DNA of 64,000 nt from JALYNX01 sp040905925 (GTDB lineage: Bacteria; Actinomycetota; Acidimicrobiia; Spongiisociales; ZC4RG35), in the NCBI GenBank assembly GCA_040905925.1, contig JBBDQO010000136.1, positions 1 through 64,000 of the forward strand, given 5' to 3'. Within the stretch, counting starts at the first letter, position 1; the number at the start of each line of letters is the position of its first letter. The position numbers were made by a program, and so were the translations under genes. Below the pieces are notes generated by a model, which was given only the letters and a program-made list of their open reading frames with translations, ran no database searches and was not told where the DNA came from. Shown one piece after another: positions 24,554 to 33,369 of this stretch.

Positions 24554-25918
24554 TCAGGCGGAGATGGCCTGGCCAATGACCGCCTGACCGAAGTAGATGA
24601 GGAAGGCGATCGCCACCACCCACAGCAGCGGGTGGATCTCGGCGGCCTTTCCCTTCACGATCTTGATCAGGGTGTACATGACGAACCCGGCACCGATACC
24701 GACGGTGATGCTGAAGGTCAACGGCATCAGGATGATGGTGAGCAGGGCCGGGAAACCCTCCTCGATGTCCTCGAAGTCGATGCCTTTGATCAACGAACTC
24801 ATCAGGAATCCGACCAGGATCAGCACCGGCGCCGTCGCCTGGGGCGGGATCAGCCCCGCAATCGGAGAAAGGAAGATCGCAATCAGGAAGAGCACTCCGA
24901 CCACCACCGCGGTGAGACCGGTGCGACCTCCCTCGGCGACCCCCGCCGCGCTCTCGATGTAGCTGGTGTTGGAGCTGACTCCGGCGGCGCCACCTGCGGC
25001 AGCACCCACGGAGTCGACCAGCAACAGCCTGCCGACACCAGGGATGTTGCCATCCTCGTCGGTGAGGTCGGCCTGTTCGGCGATGGCCGTCGCGGTTCCG
25101 ACGGTGTCGAAGAAGTCGGTCAGCATGAAGCTGAAAATCGTCAGCAGCGCCGCCACCAACCCGAGTTGTTCGAAGACATTCCCCAGATCGAAGTCACCGA
25201 GAGTGTCAAAGCTCGGTGTCACGCTGAAGGTATCCGGAACGATGGCGACGTCCATGAGCAGCCCGATCCCTGCCGTAATCAGGATGCTCAGGATCAAAGC
25301 CCCTGGCACCTTGCGCACATAGAGCACCACGGTGATGAGGAGCCCGATCAGCGTCAGCCAAGCCCCATCGGTGTTGGGGAAGACGAATTGCACCACCGGG
25401 GTGCCCGGGGCGATCAGCCCTCCGCTTTCGAAACCGATGAACAGGATGAACAGCCCGATGCCGACCCCTATCGCCCGCTTCAGGCTCAGGGGAACGGCGT
25501 TCATGATCGCCTCGCGGAGACCGACCACCACCAACAGAGTGACGACCAGACCCTCGAGAACGATCACCCCCATTGCCCCTTCAGGGGTCAACTCTTGACC
25601 GATGACAAGCCCAAACGCCACGGCGGCGTTGATGCCCAGCCCCGCCGCCATCGCCAGCGGCACGTTGGCCACCACCCCCATCAAGATGCAGAGCAGACCG
25701 GCGACCAAAGCGGTGCCGGCTCCCACAGCCGCCGGATCGAACCCGGCCTCACCGAGGATGGTCGGGTTCACGAAGATGATGTAGGCCATCACCAGGAATG
25801 TCGTGAATCCGGCGCGAATCTCAGTGCCTACTGATGTGCCCCGCTCGGAGAGCTTGAAGAAACCGTCGAGACCGGATTCGCCCGAACTCGACTTCGTCCG
25901 ATCGACCGTGTCGGTCAT
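24554..25918 (-). CDS. NCS2-family purine/xanthine-type permease (AzgA-like)
   Basis: The 454-residue integral membrane protein has about 12-14 helices. The family hallmarks are FTTFLVMAYIIFVNPTIL near the start, AAGLGINAAVAFG, FDTVGTATAIAEQADLTDED, and SSNTSYIESAAGVAEGGRTG, the signature segment of the AzgA-type guanine/hypoxanthine permeases. It imports purine bases with protons. The ATG at 25918 is chosen because gggaggagaa precedes it and MTDTVDRT follows. An upstream ATG at 25954 lacks such a site. A purine nucleoside phosphorylase gene lies 4.3 kb away, but the two are not in one operon. Confidence 0.9.
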   Translation of the reverse strand: MTDTVDRTKSSSGESGLDGFFKLSERGTSVGTEIRAGFTTFLVMAYIIFVNPTILGEAGFDPAAVGAGTALVAGLLCILMGVVANVPLAMAAGLGINAAVAFGLVIGQELTPEGAMGVIVLEGLVVTLLVVVGLREAIMNAVPLSLKRAIGVGIGLFILFIGFESGGLIAPGTPVVQFVFPNTDGAWLTLIGLLITVVLYVRKVPGALILSILITAGIGLLMDVAIVPDTFSVTPSFDTLGDFDLGNVFEQLGLVAALLTIFSFMLTDFFDTVGTATAIAEQADLTDEDGNIPGVGRLLLVDSVGAAAGGAAGVSSNTSYIESAAGVAEGGRTGLTAVVVGVLFLIAIFLSPIAGLIPPQATAPVLILVGFLMSSLIKGIDFEDIEEGFPALLTIILMPLTFSITVGIGAGFVMYTLIKIVKGKAAEIHPLLWVVAIAFLIYFGQAVIGQAISA

Positions 25919-26037
25919 TTCTCCTCCCAATTGACGGCTGCCGGAGATCGGCAACCAATTTCAGACCAAAAGTAGTGAGGAGGGGTTACACCCTGCCGGG
26001 AAGTCGGGGTCTTTTCGGCCGGAGGAGAAAGAACGAG

Positions 26038-26550
26038 TCAGTCGACGACTACGAAACTGCCGGACCAAACGCCCCATTCACCCGAGCTGACCCCATTGGC
26101 CGTCGTGGCCATATAGGAATCCTCGCCCGGACGGATCTCGATGACCACATCCCCACCGTCTTCGACAGTGATGACGCCGGCATGCACTCCCGCGGTGCAC
26201 ACCGAGGAGTCGTCGGTGTAGATATCGGTTCCCCACACGGAATAGAAGTAGATCGCCGCGGCCGCCGGGCATTGGTAGGTGAACTGTTCGCCGTCCTCGC
26301 CTCGGTGCTCGGCCCCGGTGAGTGCCCACGCATCGCGGATGGCGGCGTCATCAGCCACCGCAGTGGTCTCGGTGGTGGTCGGTGCCGGCTCGGTGGTGGT
26401 CGGTGCCGGCTCGATGGTGGCCGGTGCCGGCTCGGTGGTGGTCGGTGCCGGCTCGGTCGTGGAGTCGCCGCCACTTTCGGCACCGCCACAGGCGCCGACG
26501 AGCGCCAGAATCAACACGACAGCGACCCGGCGCGATCTCGACTTCGCCAT
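26038..26550 (-). CDS. Lipoprotein with Thr/Glu/Pro repeat linker and LCCL-like domain
   Basis: The 170-residue protein has a lipobox LALVGAC (Cys ~21). Five repeats of the type TTEPAP follow (residues ~31-60), then an ~85-residue domain ending the protein. That domain reads FTYQCPAAAAIYFYSVWGTD, IYTDDSSVCTAGVHAGVITV, and NGVSSGEWGVWSGSFVVV. The pattern VWGTxxYTxxSxxCxAAxHAG with a late YxxSxxNGxxSxxW is that of LCCL domains, known from cochlin and some bacterial surface proteins. It should be displayed on the outer face of the membrane. Its binding partner is unknown. The gene is monocistronic. Confidence 0.78.
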   Translation of the reverse strand: MAKSRSRRVAVVLILALVGACGGAESGGDSTTEPAPTTTEPAPATIEPAPTTTEPAPTTTETTAVADDAAIRDAWALTGAEHRGEDGEQFTYQCPAAAAIYFYSVWGTDIYTDDSSVCTAGVHAGVITVEDGGDVVIEIRPGEDSYMATTANGVSSGEWGVWSGSFVVVD

Positions 26551-26612
26551 GGCACCATTCTGCCAGGTCGCGACCGGGCCCGTGTGTGTGCGATATCTGG
26601 TTGACTCCCCGC

Positions 26613-26915
26613 ATGACCCTCTTACGACACACCGTGCTGCTGCGGTTCAAGCCGGATGCAACTGAGGAGCAGATCGAGGCCGTGCTCGATGGTTTGGCCA
26701 CCATGCCAGAGAAGATGGACTTCATCCGGCGCTACGAGTTCGGTCGGGACCTTGGCATCCTCGAAGCGAATCCCCAGGTGGCCCTGGTCGCCGACTTCGA
26801 CTCAGCGGCCGACTGGCGGGCCTATCAGGACCACCCCGACCACAAGGCCCTGGTCAGAGATTCGATCGCACCGATCCTGGAAACGATGACCAGGGTCCAA
26901 TACGAGGTCAGGTGA
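26613..26915 (+). CDS. Dabb-family (stress-responsive alpha/beta barrel) protein
   Basis: The 100-residue protein fits the single Dabb ferredoxin-like barrel: LLRHTVLLRFKPDATEEQIE, GLATMPEKMDFIRRYEFGRD, ALVADFDSAADWRAYQDHPD and HKALVRDSIAPILETMTRVQ. Members are dimeric small-molecule-binding or cyclase-like proteins, and the activity is not deducible. The start ATG at 26613 has a weak ribosome site. A longer upstream reading frame overlaps the lipoprotein gene on the other strand and is not real. Confidence 0.85.
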   Translation: MTLLRHTVLLRFKPDATEEQIEAVLDGLATMPEKMDFIRRYEFGRDLGILEANPQVALVADFDSAADWRAYQDHPDHKALVRDSIAPILETMTRVQYEVR

Positions 26916-26943
26916 GCCCGAGTCTCGTCTTTTCCTTGCGCTC

Positions 26944-26965
26944 ATGGCGCCATATTTGGCGCCAT
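26944..26965. repeat. Inverted repeat between convergent genes
   Basis: Arms atggcgcca and tggcgccat (9 bp) flank a 4-base spacer. Each arm contains the 8-bp palindrome tggcgcca. It lies between the Dabb gene and the convergent ABC permease gene, so a bidirectional terminator is the simplest reading. A protein-binding site is also possible. Confidence 0.6.
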
Positions 26966-26988
26966 GAACCTCAGGTACGAGGTGGGTC

Positions 26989-27975
26989 TCAGGCCCTCAC
27001 TTCTTGTCTCATGAACTTGACGTAGGCGATGGCGAACAGGAGCACCGTGATCGCCACCATCGCCACCAGCTGGGGCCACACCAACAGAACGCTCTGGGGG
27101 AAGGAAAGCTCGGAGACAACGGCGCGGTCGATCTGGTCCAGGGTCACGAAACCGAGTGTTCTCACCTCGGGAACCAGCAAGGCGGTTGCCGTCTCGTTGT
27201 AGAGGACGACCGGCGAGAGACGAGACACGCTGGTTTGGGTGCGGATATTGGTCAGCTCGCTGATCGGGTTTGCCGTGTCGACCGGGCTGATGACATTGGC
27301 AACGAGGGTGAACAGGAGGCCCCCGAAAAAGGTGAGCGCCAGCCAGATCCCGATGGTCAATATCGCCGAAGTGGCGGCGCTGCGAAACGCAACGGATGCC
27401 AGCATCGCCATCGCCAGCCAGACCGCGACATAGATGAACGAGGCCAAGAGCCATGTGAACAGGCGAAAGCCATCGCTGAAGTCGGGCACGACACCGAGGG
27501 CGAAAATCCCAACCCCGGCCACGATGAGGACCACGACGATGAGGGTCAGCCCGATGGTGGTCAGCCCGGCCACGAACTTGCCGTTGATCACGTCATCGCG
27601 ATGGATCGGCTGGGACACAAGACGGGGCAGGGTGCCCCGTGACCGCTCCCCACTGATCGAGTCGAATCCGTAGGCGATTCCGAATACTGGCAACAGGAAG
27701 GCGACGATCTCCATGAACGAGAACGGGATCGGGTCGGCTCGCACGGTGAACAGCCTGAGGAAGACGGTGGCGCCGGACTCCGACGTGACTTGTGCCGTCT
27801 CTCGAAGCGCAGTTGCCGCCCCGTAGACGGTGCCCAAGGCCACCAGGCCAAGGATGAGGAGGAGGATGAGGAACCGGACCGACAACAAGTTATCGGCGAG
27901 CTCCTTGCGCGCCACCTCGACCCAACCCGGCCGCCTCCTCTGCCAAACAGCCATCGGCTCGGCCACGGCCGTCAT
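26989..27975 (-). CDS. ABC-2 type transporter permease
   Basis: The 328-residue protein has six predicted membrane helices. The N-terminal WVEVARKELADNLLSVRFLI and the cytoplasmic motif FGIAYGFDSISGERSRGTLP with RLVSQPIHRDD are typical of ABC-2 permeases of the type that works with the ATPase next door. Its start overlaps the ATPase stop by 4 bases (atga). Together with the NEW3-type exported protein upstream, this is one three-gene operon. The substrate is unknown. Export or membrane remodelling is usual for the class. Confidence 0.88.
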   Translation of the reverse strand: MTAVAEPMAVWQRRRPGWVEVARKELADNLLSVRFLILLLILGLVALGTVYGAATALRETAQVTSESGATVFLRLFTVRADPIPFSFMEIVAFLLPVFGIAYGFDSISGERSRGTLPRLVSQPIHRDDVINGKFVAGLTTIGLTLIVVVLIVAGVGIFALGVVPDFSDGFRLFTWLLASFIYVAVWLAMAMLASVAFRSAATSAILTIGIWLALTFFGGLLFTLVANVISPVDTANPISELTNIRTQTSVSRLSPVVLYNETATALLVPEVRTLGFVTLDQIDRAVVSELSFPQSVLLVWPQLVAMVAITVLLFAIAYVKFMRQEVRA

Positions 27976-28934
27976 GCGCTCACTCCTTCATGCTCACGGA
28001 AGTAGCGGCGGTAGATCTCGTCGAGATTCGATCCGAGATCACGAATCTGCCTCACGCTCAATTCCGCCTCCACAAGGGCCCGGACCACCCCCGAGATGTC
28101 CCGCTCGGGCAGGACGACCCGCCACCGGCCGGCTCCGATCGAGGTGACCCCGATCTTGTCACTGAGGCCGGGGAGCCCCGAATTCACTGCCGTCCGCACC
28201 TGTTCCTCGGTGGCATCCACGACGAACTCATATACCGAGCTGCCTTCTGACAGCGAAGCAGCCAACTCGTCTGGCGTGCCCTGGGCGACAATCGCACCCT
28301 CCACAAAGATCCCGACCCGATCGCAAACCTGTTGCACCTGATTGAGCAGGTGACTCGAGATCAGGACCGCGCGCCCCTCGGTGTGGGCCAGCCGGGAGAT
28401 CAGAGCGAGGATCTCGACAACCCCCTCGGGGTCGATAGCAGTGGTCGGCTCGTCCAGGATCACCACGTCGGGGTCCTTCACCAGGATGTCGGCGACTCCG
28501 AGGCGTTGGCGCATGCCACGGGAATAGGTGCCCACCAGGAAATCGGCTGCATAATCGAGGCCGACCTCATCCAACAACGAAGTGATCCGGTCCTCCGCCT
28601 CGACCGGATCGAGCTCGTTGAGACGCGCCGTGTACCTCAGGTTCTGCCGGCCGGTCAGATCGTCATAGAAACCGACGGCGTCAGGCAGGTACCCGACACG
28701 TCGCTTGACGCCTATCGCATCGCGCTCCGGGTCCAGGCCGCATACCCGAACCGATCCTTCGCTGGGCTCGGTCAGGCCGAGCAGCATCAGGATCGTCGTC
28801 GTCTTGCCGGCGCCGTTCGGCCCGAGAATCCCAAAGATCTCGCCGGGGGAGACCCCGAAGTCGATGCCGGCCACAGCCACCCGGTCTCCGTAACGCTTGA
28901 CCAGGCCCTCTACTTCGATGACCTTCTCGGTCAT
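27972..28934 (-). CDS. ABC transporter ATP-binding protein
   Basis: The 320-residue protein has a complete nucleotide-binding domain: Walker A GILGPNGAGKTTTI, signature YSRGMRQRLGVAD, Walker B PDVVILDEPTTAIDPEG, and the switch His in LISSHLLNQVQQVCDRVG. The ~100-residue C-terminal extension is typical of exporter ATPases. It pairs with the permease at 26989-27975 (4-base overlap) and lies 3 bases after the NEW3-protein stop. It should drive export from the cytoplasmic side. Confidence 0.93.
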   Translation of the reverse strand: MTEKVIEVEGLVKRYGDRVAVAGIDFGVSPGEIFGILGPNGAGKTTTILMLLGLTEPSEGSVRVCGLDPERDAIGVKRRVGYLPDAVGFYDDLTGRQNLRYTARLNELDPVEAEDRITSLLDEVGLDYAADFLVGTYSRGMRQRLGVADILVKDPDVVILDEPTTAIDPEGVVEILALISRLAHTEGRAVLISSHLLNQVQQVCDRVGIFVEGAIVAQGTPDELAASLSEGSSVYEFVVDATEEQVRTAVNSGLPGLSDKIGVTSIGAGRWRVVLPERDISGVVRALVEAELSVRQIRDLGSNLDEIYRRYFREHEGVSA

Positions 28935-28937
28935 CGC

Positions 28938-30110
28938 TCACCTCCGCCCGTAGCGTCTGAACACCAGGGTGAGGCCAACGAGGGCCACCACGATCACGCC
29001 GATGCCCACCAAGCTCCATATGGCAGAAGTCTCGACAGTGGCGCGAACATCGATGCTGTCGGACGTCTCGGCAACCGACGAGCTGAAGGTGATCACATAG
29101 TCACCATTGATCGCCTGTCCTGACGGTGTGATGGTCGCCACCACTTGCACCGACTCCCCTGGAGCCAGCTGATCCAAGGTTGGTCGATCGAAAGCCACGT
29201 TCCACCCTTGCGGTGGGGTCGCGGTCAGGCCGACATCAGCGAGGGGCGCGGTGCCGATGTTGGTGACGACAAGTGGGAGTTCTGTGGCCTCCTCCCCTCT
29301 CACGGTGACATTAAGTGCCTCGTTCAGCGTCACGATGTCGATTGCGAAAGAGCCGGTGATCTGGACTCCGAGCTGAGTCTCGGCCGAGAGACCTGAGCCT
29401 TCGGCCCGCGCCGTGATCAGATACTCGCCTGCGGCCACGGTGTCGGGGGGATCGACGTCGACGGTGACCTGCGCCGTCTCGCCTGCTGCGACGGTGACGG
29501 TGGACGCCTGGGCTTCACCGGACGGCTTGACCTCGGTCAACCATCCCTCAGGGCCGTTGGCCGAGAGCCCGAACTGGATCTCCTGGGGGGTGTTGTTGGC
29601 GATCGCCAGATCGAAGGTGTAGGTGGAGTCCGACGGCCCGCGGAGAGCCGGGAAGTCGGTGGTCATAGTCACGTCGCCACCCACCGACGCAGCGACCCGG
29701 ATCGAGAGGTCGAGCCGATCGGTGCCCAAGCCGCCGGTGGCGCCAACCGACATCTCGTAGGAGCCCTCGGCCGTGTCGACCGGCACGTCCACCTGGAGCT
29801 CGAGGGTCACAAAGCCGGTTTCATCGACCTGCACCTCGTCGACAACGAAGCCCCCACCTCGGAGCTCACCCTCCCACCCCTCGGGGAGGCCGTTCAGGGT
29901 GAAGCCGACCCGATCGCCGGGGGGTGAGGCCACTGTCAGCTCAAACGTGGCACTGTCGCCCGGCTTGACGGCGACGCCGACGTAGGGAGAGCTGACCGAG
30001 AGGGCAGTGGGCGGGGGAGACTCCTGGGCCAACGCCGGCAGGGCCGACGTCGCTGTCGTCAGCAACCCAACTGCAAACACATGCGACAGGCGTTTCACTT
30101 TCATCTCCAT
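28938..30110 (-). CDS. Exported NEW3-domain (alpha-galactosidase-associated) membrane-anchored protein
   Basis: The ~390-residue protein has an N-terminal signal peptide (RLSHVFAVGLLTTATSALPA, cut after ALA) and a C-terminal membrane helix (WSLVGIGVIVVALVGLTLVF) with a basic tail. It is therefore held by its C-terminus with the body outside. The body is three or four Ig-like NEW3 modules, seen in repeated phrases such as VKPGDSATFELTVASPPGDR, NGLPEGWEG, GPEGWLTEV and LAPGESVQVVATITPSGQAI. Such proteins commonly sit beside ABC exporters. The start at 30110 precedes a second ATG at 30104, and neither has a strong ribosome site. The stop is 3 bases from the ATPase start. Confidence 0.83.
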   Translation of the reverse strand: MEMKVKRLSHVFAVGLLTTATSALPALAQESPPPTALSVSSPYVGVAVKPGDSATFELTVASPPGDRVGFTLNGLPEGWEGELRGGGFVVDEVQVDETGFVTLELQVDVPVDTAEGSYEMSVGATGGLGTDRLDLSIRVAASVGGDVTMTTDFPALRGPSDSTYTFDLAIANNTPQEIQFGLSANGPEGWLTEVKPSGEAQASTVTVAAGETAQVTVDVDPPDTVAAGEYLITARAEGSGLSAETQLGVQITGSFAIDIVTLNEALNVTVRGEEATELPLVVTNIGTAPLADVGLTATPPQGWNVAFDRPTLDQLAPGESVQVVATITPSGQAINGDYVITFSSSVAETSDSIDVRATVETSAIWSLVGIGVIVVALVGLTLVFRRYGRR

Positions 30111-30207
30111 TTGGATCCAGTTCTCTTTTTTGGCTCGCATCAACAGCCGCGCGGGAGAATTTCGCTCAGCCAACGTTTAAGGAAGATAAACCTCGGACGA
30201 CCACGAC

Positions 30208-30927
30208 CTACTGGGCGATATCGCGTCCAATGGCGTCGAGGGCGATCTCTACCATCTCGTTGAAAGTCTGTTGTCGCTCCTCGGGGGTCGTGGACTCGCC
30301 AGTGCGGACGTGGTCTGACACCGTAGCGATGGTAAGGGCGCGAGCTCCGTTCTCGGCCGCCACCCCATACAGGCCTGCAGCCTCCATCTCGACCGCAAGG
30401 ACACCCATCGCCTCCATTCGATCGAAGGCCGCCGGATCAGGGTTGTAGAAGAGATCGGCGGAATGGACATTGCCCACCTTCACCTCGACCCCGCGGGCCG
30501 CGGCGGCATCGGCGGCAGCCCGCAACAAACCGAAATCAGCGGTGGCGGCAAAGTCCAGGCCCCCATAACGCGCCCGATTCACTCCCGAATCGGTGCAGGC
30601 TCCAATGGCCAGGATCACATCCCTGATCTTCACCGTTGGCAGGATCCCTCCACAGGACCCGACCCGGACCAGACGTTGGACCCCGTATTCAGTGATCAAC
30701 TCGGTGGCATAGATCGATGCCGATGGGATTCCCATCCCGGTGCCCATGACCGAGATCGGGGCCCCCTTGAAAGTCCCGGTGTACGCCAGCATGTTCCTCA
30801 CCGCGTTCACCTCCCGGGCTTGATCGAGATAGGTGTCTGCGATGTGTTTGGCCCGCAGGGGGTCGCCGGGAAGCAGGATGGATGGGGCGAAGTCCCCTTT
30901 CTCGGCCGAGATATGGGGGGTGGGCAT
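30208..30927 (-). CDS. deoD: Purine nucleoside phosphorylase, DeoD type
   Basis: The 239-residue protein has the length of E. coli DeoD and the same landmarks: PTPHISAEKGDFAPSILLPG, GDPLRAKHIADTYL, VMGTGMGIPSASIYATELIT, RVGSCGGILPTVKIRDVILA, VEMEAAGLYGVAAENGARAL and SDHVRTGE (catalytic Asp). It splits purine nucleosides with phosphate into base and ribose-1-phosphate, as a cytosolic hexamer. The ATG at 30927 (caggagcccgtcttc upstream) starts exactly where DeoD proteins start. An ATG at 30963 would add 12 residues. Confidence 0.95.
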   Translation of the reverse strand: MPTPHISAEKGDFAPSILLPGDPLRAKHIADTYLDQAREVNAVRNMLAYTGTFKGAPISVMGTGMGIPSASIYATELITEYGVQRLVRVGSCGGILPTVKIRDVILAIGACTDSGVNRARYGGLDFAATADFGLLRAAADAAAARGVEVKVGNVHSADLFYNPDPAAFDRMEAMGVLAVEMEAAGLYGVAAENGARALTIATVSDHVRTGESTTPEERQQTFNEMVEIALDAIGRDIAQ

Positions 30928-31097
30928 GAAGACGGGCTCCTGAACTGCGGTTAGGTCGGCCACAACCTATTCGATCAGGACCGCCTTCCTCCACCCACGC
31001 ATCGCCACCCACCAGTGTCATCGCGCCATTCGCCCTCTCGACGTTACCGGCGGGGTGGCCCGTCCTGATCGTGGCGGGGGCTCTAGGCTCGATTCCC

Positions 31098-31592
31098 ATG
31101 ACCGACGACTACGACTTCCTCCTCAAACTGCGGGCGATACGCGACTTCAAGCCCGACCCGCTAGCTGCGGAAGATCTCGCGGCCATCCTCGAAGCCGGAC
31201 GATGGACCGGAAGCTCGAAGAACCGCCAGGACTGGTCCTTCGTAGTGATCGCCGATCACGACCGCCTCCAGGAGCTGGCCGATCATGGTGACTTCACCGA
31301 ACCAGTGCGCGACTCGGCGACAACCATCGTCCTGGTCCAGGAGCCGGGGGGCAACATGTTCGACGTGGGCCGGACTGCGCAAAACATCATGCTGGCAGCC
31401 AAGGCCATCGGGGTGGCGTCGTGCCCGATAACCCTCCACCGCGATGCCCAGGCGCGTCGTTTCCTGGGGGTGCCAAGCGACCGGGTCACGCGATACGCGG
31501 TGGCCCTCGGCTATCCGGCCGAGGGTGCCGGGCCGAGACACTACGGCGGGAGAAAACCGGTCGACGCGCTCGTCCATCTCGAGCAGTACTGA
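31098..31592 (+). CDS. Nitroreductase-family flavoprotein
   Basis: The 164-residue protein begins LKLRAIRDFKPDPLAAEDLA, the typical R-x-I-R-x-F opening with FMN-contacting arginines. It continues AGRWTGSSKNRQDWSFVVI and ends PAEGAGPRHYGGRKPVDALV. It is a short member that acts as an NAD(P)H-dependent FMN enzyme, likely dimeric in the cytoplasm. The substrate is not evident. An upstream in-frame start at 31071 is possible but lacks family residues. Confidence 0.87.
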   Translation: MTDDYDFLLKLRAIRDFKPDPLAAEDLAAILEAGRWTGSSKNRQDWSFVVIADHDRLQELADHGDFTEPVRDSATTIVLVQEPGGNMFDVGRTAQNIMLAAKAIGVASCPITLHRDAQARRFLGVPSDRVTRYAVALGYPAEGAGPRHYGGRKPVDALVHLEQY

Positions 31593-31654
31593 ACCCCTCG
31601 ATTCGAGAAACTCCCGAAGATCTGTCCCCACGTGGCACTACCGTCAGGTCGCGT

Positions 31655-32581
31655 ATGCGCGAATCGATAGTCCAGGCGCGCGGCCTCACCAAGAAGTTCG
31701 GCGACTTCGTCGCGGTCGACGCGATCGACTTCGACATCGCCAAGGGAGAGGCTTTCGGCTTCCTCGGGCCAAACGGGGCCGGCAAGACATCGACGATGAA
31801 GATGATCACCACGGTGAGCCCGATCACTGAGGGAAAGCTGACAGTGCTCGGGCTCGACCCGACCACCCAAGGGCGCTCGATCCGGCAGCGGATCGGTGTG
31901 GTGCCCCAGGAGGACAACCTCGACCTCGAGTTGACCGTGGCGGAGAACCTCTACGTCTATGGCCGCTATCACGACATGAGCCGGGCCGATATTCGGCGCC
32001 GGACCACGGAGTTGTTGGAGTTCGCCCAGCTCACAGACCGGGCCAAGTCGACAGTGGAACCGCTCTCCGGTGGCATGAAACGCCGTCTCACCATCGCCCG
32101 GGCCCTGATCAACGACCCCGAGCTGGTGATTCTCGACGAGCCGACGACAGGTCTCGATCCCCAGGCCCGCCATGCGCTCTGGGACCGGCTCTACCGGCTC
32201 AAGCAACAGGGGGCCACCCTGATCATCACCACCCACTACATGGACGAGGCCGAGCAGCTCTGTGACCGACTGGTGGTCATGGACAAGGGTGTGATCGCGG
32301 CCGAGGGGTCGCCACGGGACCTGATCGCCGAGTACGCACCGCGTGAAGTAGTCGAGCTGCGATTCGAGGACGGTCTGCAGGATCAGGCGGTGCTGAGACT
32401 CGACGGCCTGGCCCACCGTTCGGAGGTTCTGGCCGACCGGGTGCTGCTCTACACCGACGACGCCGAGGCCACCCAACACCATATGAACGAACGCGGGGTC
32501 CATCCGGAACAGGTCCTGGTCCGTCGCTCGACACTCGAGGACGTGTTCCTCCGGCTCACCGGGCGGAGACTGATCGACTGA
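31655..32581 (+). CDS. ABC transporter ATP-binding protein (DrrA/NodI-like)
   Basis: The 308-residue protein has Walker A AFGFLGPNGAGKTSTMKM, Q-loop GVVPQEDNLDLELTV, signature EPLSGGMKRRLTIARAL, Walker B PELVILDEPTTGLDPQ, and the switch His in TTHYMDEAEQLCDRLVV. The C-terminal ~90 residues are the extension seen in drug and polysaccharide exporter ATPases. The stop overlaps the next start by one base (tgatg). It forms one operon with two permeases, which together would make a heterodimeric exporter. It shares no close relation with the ATPase at 27972-28934. Confidence 0.93.
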   Translation: MRESIVQARGLTKKFGDFVAVDAIDFDIAKGEAFGFLGPNGAGKTSTMKMITTVSPITEGKLTVLGLDPTTQGRSIRQRIGVVPQEDNLDLELTVAENLYVYGRYHDMSRADIRRRTTELLEFAQLTDRAKSTVEPLSGGMKRRLTIARALINDPELVILDEPTTGLDPQARHALWDRLYRLKQQGATLIITTHYMDEAEQLCDRLVVMDKGVIAAEGSPRDLIAEYAPREVVELRFEDGLQDQAVLRLDGLAHRSEVLADRVLLYTDDAEATQHHMNERGVHPEQVLVRRSTLEDVFLRLTGRRLID

Positions 32582-33369
32582 TGACCGTCCTCACCCGCTC
32601 GATGCGCGTCGTCGAAGCGGAGTTGGTGGTCTACCGCCGCACCTGGCGCGGGACCGTGATCTCCAGCTTTGTGAACCCCATATTGTTCCTGTCGGCGATG
32701 GGTCTGGGACTCGGGTCCCTCGTGGACTCCAGCGGGGCCGACCTGGGGATGTCCTACCTAACGTTCGTGGCGAGCGGCCTGATTGCTGCCACCGCGATGC
32801 AAGCCGGCGCCGGCGAAGGGGCATTTCCGGTCATGGCCGGGATCAAATGGCGCAAAGAGTTCCATGCCACCATCACGACTCCGCTAAGCCCGGCCGACAT
32901 CGTGTACGGGCGGTTCCTGTGGTCCATCATCCGAATCACGTTCATCCTGGTGGTGTTCGGCGTGATCTCGGCGATGTTCGGCGCCCTCGACCTCGGCCAT
33001 GCCCTGCTCGCGGTGCCTCCGGGGGTCCTCACCGGCGTCGCCTTCACCACGGTGGTCACCGCCTTCACCGTGACCCGGGAGGACGAGCAGAGTCTTTCGA
33101 CCCTCTTCCGTTTCGCAATCACCCCCCTCTTCCTGTTCTCAGGCACCTTCTTCCCGATCAGCCAGCTGCCTGATTTCCTCCAGAATGTGGCTTACGCCAC
33201 GCCCCTATTCCACGGAGTGGAGTTGGTCCGCAAGATCGCCCTGCCCGGGGTTGATCAGTCGGCGGTGACCTCGATGCCGATCTGGATCCACGTCGTCTAT
33301 CTGACGGCAATGACCGTGATCGGATTGGTGTTGGCAGCGAGATTCCTCGATCGAAGGCTGAGACCATGA
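32581..33369 (+). CDS. ABC-2 type permease, first subunit
   Basis: The 262-residue protein has six helices. Features of NodJ/DrrB-like permeases are VVYRRTWRGTVISSFVNPIL, GIKWRKEFHATITTPLSPAD and the late ABC-2 signature FSGTFFPISQLPDFLQNVAY with TPLFHGVELVRKIALPG. It begins one base before the ATPase stop ends and overlaps the second permease by 4 bases. Together with that gene it likely forms the heterodimeric membrane pore. The substrate is unknown. Confidence 0.9.
   Translation: MTVLTRSMRVVEAELVVYRRTWRGTVISSFVNPILFLSAMGLGLGSLVDSSGADLGMSYLTFVASGLIAATAMQAGAGEGAFPVMAGIKWRKEFHATITTPLSPADIVYGRFLWSIIRITFILVVFGVISAMFGALDLGHALLAVPPGVLTGVAFTTVVTAFTVTREDEQSLSTLFRFAITPLFLFSGTFFPISQLPDFLQNVAYATPLFHGVELVRKIALPGVDQSAVTSMPIWIHVVYLTAMTVIGLVLAARFLDRRLRP

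Noticed and set aside
26350..26470. Possible CRISPR or regulatory repeat array (cggtggtggtcggtgccggct units)
   Set aside because: Units are directly adjacent, without unique spacers, and encode the TTEPAP linker of a lipoprotein in frame.
26322..26612. A 197-codon frame leading into the Dabb gene
   Set aside because: Its first part is the antisense of the LCCL lipoprotein repeats. The Dabb family start is at 26613.
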